From Utricularia gibba (Eukaryota > Streptophyta > Magnoliopsida > Lamiales > Lentibulariaceae), in assembly GCA_002189035.1 (NCBI GenBank), contig NEEC01000019.1, forward strand, positions 992,001 to 1,056,000: DNA of 64,000 nt. The letters run 5' to 3'. Made by a program: the position numbers and the translations under genes. Below, one piece after another: positions 57,301-64,000 of this stretch (its first letter is position 1; every line of letters begins with the position of its first letter). The notes beneath the pieces were generated by a model. The model was not told the DNA's origin. It was given only the letters and a program-made list of their open reading frames with translations, and did no database searches.

Positions 57301-59905
57301 ACTTCAACAACTGCAGCAGTATGCCAAACACCACATGCAACTCTTACAGTGCGTAGACCCTTCAAAGATTCCACTTCTCTAGGCTTTAGAACACTTAACC
57401 GATCCCCATGACCCAGAACCCCAAAGGTTCCATCACCAAAAGTAAACAACTGGCCTGCAGATGTCACAACAGCAGTATGCCATGGGCCGCAGGAAACAGA
57501 AGATACATGAACCCCACTAAGAGACTCCTCAACCCTTTTTGGAACCCAATGGCTCACTTCATTTCCATGACCCAAAATGCCAAAGTGGCCATGACCCCAT
57601 GTATACAAGTCTCCCGTAAGTGAAACAGCACAAGAGTGATATTCACCACAAGCCACAAGCTCAATATTAGCATTGCTAAGAGCATCAATTAGCTTCGGCT
57701 GTAAGACATCTGAATCTACACCATGGCCAAGCCGACCCTTGAACTCCTCACCCCAAGAAAATATCTCTCCTTGTTTTGTCACTAAAGTTGCATGCCTTAC
57801 ACCACAAGCTATGTTATGAACATCTAACACAACAGCAGATTCCAAGGCTTTCGGTAGCAATGAGTCCATTTTAGGCCCAGAACAACCGCCCATCATATGT
57901 ACACCACCGCCAATAATCCCATCACCAGTTCCTTCGCCCCAAATATAAACATCCCCCAAGGCATCACCATCATCATGCCCTGAACCGTGGCTAGAAGAAC
58001 TCACGGCACTGGATAGACTTACTCTGAAGGCATCCACTCCCATTCCCTTCATGTGACCATGTAAACCATCTGAAACTCCAGATGAGATGGAAACAGGACC
58101 ACTTGCAGAATCAGAATTAAAAAAGCCCTTGGGAGGCACTGCGTATAAAATAACATCTGAAAAAGGTTTCTCTAAACCATTTTTAGGAGGGCTATCAAAT
58201 GGAATATAGAGACCAGCTTTGCCCATACAATCCTACGTCATTGAAGTAAGAATTCCTTGAGTATTTTCTATAAGAAAATATTCCGAGCTGCCTAAAAGGG
58301 GAAATAGGGCTCTGCTACTAATTTAAGCCTTCACCTTTGGTACGTCTTCAATATCTGCAAATGGGGAATGTAGAGGAGAGCTACTTCTTGTGTATGCGCG
58401 AGGACTATTGGCTCCTGGTGAGATCCCTCCGCTCCTTGATTCTATTCTCCATTTACGCCGCTGACTACATAAGATCAATGCCTTAAGCCCACTAAACCAC
58501 ACCTCTGCTTCTTCCTTGTCCTTGCATATCTGGCATTTGAAGAAGAGTCACGAACTTGAAGAATTGGATCAGAAAAAATATAAAAAATGAAAAGAAGTGA
58601 AAATTCAAATCATTATGGAATCCAATCAAGGAGATGGACCCTCACCAAATCAAGTGATCTGTCATCATATATAAGAGAAAAGGATTGGTATTCCTTCTCA
58701 GGTCGTGGGTACCTTTGGAATATTGGCTGGAAAATGAAGATAATAAATTAGAAAACATCTGAAATTTGCAGGAAGTGATAACATAAAGTTCGGCAGTAGT
58801 ATGAACGTATCAATGTTTTAGAACCCTAAATGAAAATACAGCCTTTAGATATGAGGGTATGGAAACACCAAAGTAAATGTTGAAGGGAACTCACAGTTCG
58901 CTGACCAGAAATAATCCTAGACACATCACTAAGCTTGAGGTGTTTCTCTTCTTTTCCCGAGAACCATATAAGAACAGATTCGTCCTGAAATGAAGTGCTC
59001 AACTTTGGCAAGATAAAGTAGATAAACACTTTAAAAGAAAAAAAAAATCTACCTGGATAACAACTGGTAATTCATTCTATTTAGAAGCATACTAAATATA
59101 AAACATCAACATAGAGATTTATGAGTTAGGATGCGCTTACATTTGCCAAGCGGAATGGACAAAACTTGGGTTTTCCTCTTCTTCCATACTTGAGCAAGTG
59201 TGCCCCTTTCTTAAGCGCAGTTATTGCCTGTTCTACCAAATCAAATACCAAGCACAGATTAAAAGGTTTGCAGAACAACAAGAAAAACCGTGCGAACTTC
59301 AAAATGAGAAAATAAACAAGTGAGTGCAATATAAGATGACAAGATATGCACCCCAACATTCCGTCTCAACAGCACCAAGGACCAACACGAAGCGAGATCT
59401 ATCCAATGGGAATCTCAAAACTCCAAAATAGAAGTTTCAGATGCATATGCAACTCTGGGAATGTACAAGACTATCTTTAAATTGACTCTCGGCGGAAGAA
59501 GTTTCTCAAAACACTGCCCCTATTGCTGTATTACATTTCTTATTAATTACATCAGATTAACACGCATCTTCGCAGTGCCAGATCATCAGCATCTTACAAG
59601 TCCCCGTCAAAAAAAAAAAAAAAAACAATCATCAGCAGATATTACTCACACTAACCAAAAAAAAAAAAGATGGAAGATTGCAAAGCACTAGATACGCATC
59701 AAATGAGCTTCACATGCCAGAACCGCGAGGCCAAGGTCAATATCAGGGAGTTTATTTCGGAGAATCAAGTAAATGAGTAGGGCAGAGAGTGACGGACGAA
59801 ATAAAGATCCAGACATCAAACTGTCAACATAAACCACACAATCTCGACCTGTTCGATGTCCCTCTCCAATGACCCACCAGCTCTCATACTGTCCGAGATG
59901 CTCAT
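54376..59905 (-). CDS. PH-RCC1-FYVE-BRX (PRAF-type) regulator
   Basis: Plant-specific large protein with, in order: a PH-like domain in four exons (LERDIEQ at 59852-59905; [20 protein letters not shown] at about 59150-59227; [20 protein letters not shown] at 58894-58985; then 58647-58730 and about 58335-58535); one large exon, about 56100-58226, with about seven RCC1 repeats ([40 protein letters not shown], and so on) and a variant FYVE zinc finger ([27 protein letters not shown]); a coiled-coil/BRX segment (about 55640-55790); and a C-terminal BRX domain ([40 protein letters not shown]) ending at TAA 54376-54378. Such proteins bind phosphoinositides and may act as guanine-nucleotide exchange factors in membrane traffic and polarity. 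The FYVE finger has RKRHNCYNC in place of the R-x-H-H-C-R motif, a known feature of plant PRAFs. The start ATG (59903-59905) was chosen by homology; the frame is intact. Confidence 0.93.
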
Positions 59906-62603
59906 CCTATTCCCGCTCCACAACATCAATACAAGAATTCCAACCTTCCAGCCGAATCCCAAAACCCAAACCCCACATTCACCATCATCAACTCGGATCA
60001 ACCCGGTTTCAAAACACACCAACACAAAATTTTCTCCCAATCCAACTATAACGTCTCCCAGTCGCCAAAAAGACTAGATTCCTATATTGATACCGCACTA
60101 GAACAGTAGAACCACAATACGTAACAGAAAATGCAACGCAATCCGCTAATCAATTATTTCCGGCTCCAAAAAACCCCCATTCGAATCCAAAACTGAAGAT
60201 CAGAAGGAGAAGATGCGGAGATTACTCCCAGCAAACCGACTTCACAAGCCAGAAAGTGGTGAAGAAAAGAAAACAAAACAAAAGAAATGGAAGAGAGAGA
60301 GAGCAAGCGACTTGAGGAGCGAGAAACAGCCTCCAAGTGGACTCTCCACTCCACTCCCCAGAATGGCTACTTCCAAAATTATCAATTTAAAAATAATTTT
60401 ACTTTGCTTCCAATTAATTTAAAGATGATTTTTTAACGATAATTCAGTTTGACTATTATTATTTGTTTTATATTAATTAATACTCCTAACTATCATATTC
60501 ATAAATAAACATTATTTTAAAAGCTTGGTGTTAAATTGTCTTGGGGTTGAAAGCGACAGATGATAAAGGACCGAGTTCCTTTTTCCATTACACATGATGA
60601 TGTTATGATGAACCGGTAGTCTATCATCACCGGTCCATGTCATGCGATTACTTCCATGTCTCCTCTTAAATGAAATTAAGCGAGTATTTATATTTTAAAT
60701 TATGTGGAATATAATTAATTTTGAAATTATTTGAATTAAATCAATTTTATAATTATAAAACTATTTTATAATATAGTATACAATTTAATAAAGAGAAATA
60801 ATTAATTAATTAAAATATATAGTATAATTTAATGTTACGATATAAATGTATTTGTAGTAGATAAAAAATAAAATTTATATTTTAAATTAATATTTTTATT
60901 TAATTATTAAAAATAAATACTTAATAAATGCAATAATTTTTAAAATTAATCACTAAATTTAAATTTCTGATTTTATTACATAATAATTAAAATTAAAATT
61001 TTTAAAAATTACCAAATCAATTTAATAAGTTATGTAAACAGAACATAAAATAAATTTTAAATTAAAAACATACTATATATATATATATATTGTTGTTGCG
61101 TGATACTAAAAGTCTTTCAAATTATTATTCTACTACTTGTGAGTCTTTCAAATTATTATTGATTTTTGAATTATTAATATTTTTTATTTTAAGTAAAATA
61201 ACTCGCTCAAACATTATTTTTTTATGATTTCCCGTCACATCAATTTTCAATTAATTCATTTTAATTAAAAGGGATTTATCAGTTAAATTCACTTAAAACA
61301 CCCAAACCTTGCTAATGGTTGTTCATCAGTTTAAATTCACTTAAAATAACCCTTTGTTACCATGTAGATTGTAGAATCAATGTAATAATAATTTACTTAC
61401 CACTAGATTAGTAAGGGACAAAACCGTAATTCAGATAGCAGAAGCTTCGAGAACGTGGCCGGCTGAATTTGCATCTCGGCTGCTGCGAAATGGCTGCTGG
61501 GGGAAGCGCTTCTTTCTACCTTTGTGATGCAGAAATGCTCCTCTAATAAAAGGCGCTTCTTCGGGGAGGGGATGGAGCAAAATGGTAGTTGTGGAGTGTG
61601 AACATGATTTTTAAGAGTATTCTGGAAAGTGGAAACTCTCAATTACGATTGTGCCCAGGGATTGGATCTGCAAGCCAATAAAGTTGTGATCTTTGGTAAG
61701 AACAGAGCACACCGGAAGCCTCCATGGGGGAAGAAGCTGCAGCTGTAGTTGGAATAATGAGGAATTTCGAGAAATATTAAATGGATTGCCTCTAAGTTTA
61801 ATGGGTCGAGATTTAGATGGAGAAGAAGAATATGCATATAGTAAACAAGGGATATTGAAAATTACCAAAACTTTTAAGAGTTGCGAATGACGACAGAGGT
61901 CAGCTGTGGATCCAATAAGAATTACCCAGGAAGGATTCGCTTTTCCTTCGTCTTAAAATCATGTTCAGGCATACTACGACCTCCTGATTTCAAGTAGCCC
62001 TTCAAGTTTGCGTTTGTGTTCCGTTGAAGACTTCATCTTTTTCGGTAAATTGTTGATGGGTCGATAGAAGGAGGGCAGGCGATGAAAAGTTGAAAAACCT
62101 AAATACAAGAAACTCCCGGGAAAAGAATTGTTCTGGAAGAATTATGGGAGACGGTTTGTGTATTATATTTGCTTTGAATGTGTTTCGGTGGTACATCGTG
62201 ATTGATTTCTGATGTTGGCTTCTTCTTCGTCTTCGTTTTGCTTTTATTATTACCGCCCCATCCCATCCCTCTTGAGGATTCTGGCGATGTATTATGTCTT
62301 TTTTTGGGGGGTCTAGTCTATTTCTTGAGGCCTTTGAGTTGCAAGGATCCTTGGGTATGGAGTATGATTTCTCGTGGATGGATCTGGAACTTTTGATTTC
62401 ACTGAAAATCAATCACATTTGAAGTAGGGGTTGTTCTGAAGGGGGGGTTTTGCATCTCGAAATCTGTGATAAGTGCATATTTTGAGCTTCTCCTGTCGTG
62501 AGCCCAGCGCGCTGAATCTCCTGTGATTTAGTTTGTTTGTATTCTTCTGGGTATTTTTCATGGTTATCTCATACCTGCCGTTTGTTATCTAGAATCTAGT
62601 GAG
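59906..62603. promoter_or_regulatory. Divergent intergenic region, PRAF / homeodomain gene
   Basis: Holds the 5' leaders and promoters of both genes. 60380-61400 is very AT-rich with a (TA)n tract at 61074-61090. 61690-62590 probably belongs to the 5' untranslated region of the homeodomain gene. No extra gene supported. Confidence 0.5.
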
Positions 62604-64000
62604 ATGCATTCTGAGGATGACAAAGGCTTTGTGGAGAAGAAAAACAGGAAACGGATGGTCAAGACCGCTGCTCAGCGACAAGCATTGGAGAAATTCTTTA
62701 ATGGTTTATGTTCTTGTTATGCTGATTTTTTTCAACGCCTTTGCATTATCAGATGCTGAAATTTGTTCTCTTTTCCTTTTCTTAGAGCACAAATACCCTA
62801 CAGAGGCATTGAAAATGCAATTTGCAGAGACTGTGGGCTTGACAGAGAAGCAAGTTTCTGGCTGGTTTTGTCATAGGAGGTTGAAGGATAAGAAGTCAAT
62901 GGGTGGGGATAACCACCACACCGGAAAGCAAGAGCGATCCAGTGGAGTGATACAGGATCGGGGCAGCGGGCATAAGCAAGATTCATGCGGTAGCACAAAG
63001 CAAGGAGATGATCGGAATTTCGATAACAAGGAAGTTGAAAGTGGAAGGGTGATGTCAAAAGACTACTCTGCAGTGGATCTTGCACATGAGCATTCCACTC
63101 ACTATGCTGGAAAATATGACTCTGAAGATGATACTAACTCAGGATCTAGCTCCCCTTTTAGGGATATGCCAAATCATCGAGATAGAGGTCCTTTCAGCAA
63201 TGAAAATTTGATGCACCTGATGCCTAAACCAGAACATGAAAGGCGATTGAAAGCTCGGTCTGGTCCATCTGGATACTTAAAACTGAAGGGTCGATTGGAA
63301 AATCCTGCCATAAGTGCAGTCAAGAGACGTCTTGGGAAGCGTTACCGGGATGAAGGGCCTCCTCTCAGTGTAGAATTCGATCCACCACCTCCTGGTGCAT
63401 TTGAATTTCCTATGCAAAATCTGCCTCGTGGTTAGTTAAGAATGATTGATTTCTGCAACTGAAGGTTGATCATTGTGTTTTTTCCATGCCTGATTTCTTA
63501 AACGCTACGTTTTTCGTACTTCAGAAAGGTACTATTCCGGGGAAGTATTCCCCCCTACACCATCAGATGTTTCAAGAGCTCCTCAGAATTTGAAGTTTGA
63601 GGAGGTGAAGTTTTTTATTCTCTATGTATTCTTCTGTCTTGTGAAGCTTAAAAAACTTTCAACATTGGAGCATGTTCTTCATCTTTTTTATCCAAGTTGC
63701 AATCTTGCAGGAGCGTGGAGGCTATGAACCTTCCGTTGGTTCCTTCAACAACCATGTTGATGGACCAAGCTTCAAAACAAGGAATGAGTTTAGCAGTCCA
63801 AATGGATACACGCACCCAACTTTTCCACAAAAGACACCTCCGGGAAACAGTGGTGTGTATTATCCATATCGGGGCTCTTCGGTGGAGCAGCGCGAAGGTT
63901 CAACTAGAAATATTCTGCAGACAAGGCCATGGCCTGATCATTTACCTTCTGGTGGGAAGGTGAGAGAAAACATGAAAAATGAGTACTCTGGTTCCAACCC
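62604..64000 (+). CDS. Homeodomain-like nuclear protein, truncated by window end
   Basis: Exons: 62604-62703 (MHSEDDKGFVEKKNRKRMVK, TAAQRQALEKFFN), 62786-63430 (EHKYPTEALKMQFAETVGLT, EKQVSGWFCHRRLKDKK), 63525-63604 and from 63711 onward, open to the last base. The homeodomain is complete: basic N-terminal arm, helix 1 QRQALEKFF, and recognition helix VSGWFCHRRLKDKK, where the usual W-F-x-N-x-R is W-F-C-H-R-R. The rest is Ser/Asp/Arg-rich with the motif AVKRRLGKRYRDEGPPLSVE and a proline-rich patch. This resembles the plant homeodomain-like group typified by DDT-homeobox (RINGLET) proteins and smaller relatives; no DDT domain is seen within the window. A nuclear role in transcription or chromatin is inferred. 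A donor-like GTGAGA at 63959 could end exon 4; I read through because the frame stays open. Confidence 0.85.

Noticed and set aside
1-64000. CRISPR arrays, operons, bacterial-type systems, tRNA or rRNA genes
   Set aside because: None seen. Spliced plant genes account for the coding sequence, and I found no cloverleaf or rRNA segment by eye, although a dedicated tRNA search was not possible.

Overview
This is a nuclear window from a flowering plant. The evidence is intron-rich genes with GT-AG junctions, AT-rich intergenic DNA, plant-specific families (EIN3-like factor, UGT, cyclopropyl sterol isomerase, RETICULATA-related, PH-RCC1-FYVE-BRX) and a Ty3/gypsy retrotransposon primed by initiator tRNA-Met. 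I cannot name the species from sequence alone.

Layout. 1-3127 (-): 3'-truncated kinesin-light-chain-like TPR gene. 4237-6408 (+): EIN3-like transcription factor with two apparent one-base deletions. 6638-8164 (-): intronless UDP-glycosyltransferase. 8611-10226 (-): cycloeucalenol cycloisomerase, divergent from 10869-11303 (+), an AN1 zinc-finger stress-associated protein. 11600-15189 (-): decayed copy of splicing factor CWC22. 15488-23092: a solo LTR, with target duplication, split by a 6.4-kb degenerate Ty3/gypsy element (16537-22909). 23960-24388 (+): small membrane protein. 27065-29073 (-): SEC62. 30021-35040 (+): three tandem HMA-fold genes or relics that lack metal-binding cysteines. 35852-37869 (+): RETICULATA-related chloroplast protein. 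38332-40263 (+): ASH2/TRAUCO. 41650-43827 (-): exosome subunit RRP45. 44979-48479 (+): large predicted secreted beta-propeller-like protein. 48897-50320 (-): exon-junction protein Y14 with a frameshift. 51117-52948 (-): THUMP-domain protein. 54376-59905 (-): PRAF (PH-RCC1-FYVE-BRX). 62604-64000 (+): homeodomain protein, cut by the window end.

The genes are ordinary neighbours rather than a pathway cluster. Several act in RNA metabolism (CWC22, Y14, RRP45, THUMP), which I take as coincidence. The parts that deserve attention are the HMA mini-cluster, the nested retrotransposon, the uncharacterised propeller protein with a lysine-rich insert, and the uneven spread of frameshifts. Most long genes read cleanly, whereas EIL, Y14 and above all CWC22 do not. 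Exon boundaries were assigned by eye from reading frame and splice consensus. No new defence or mobile system was found.
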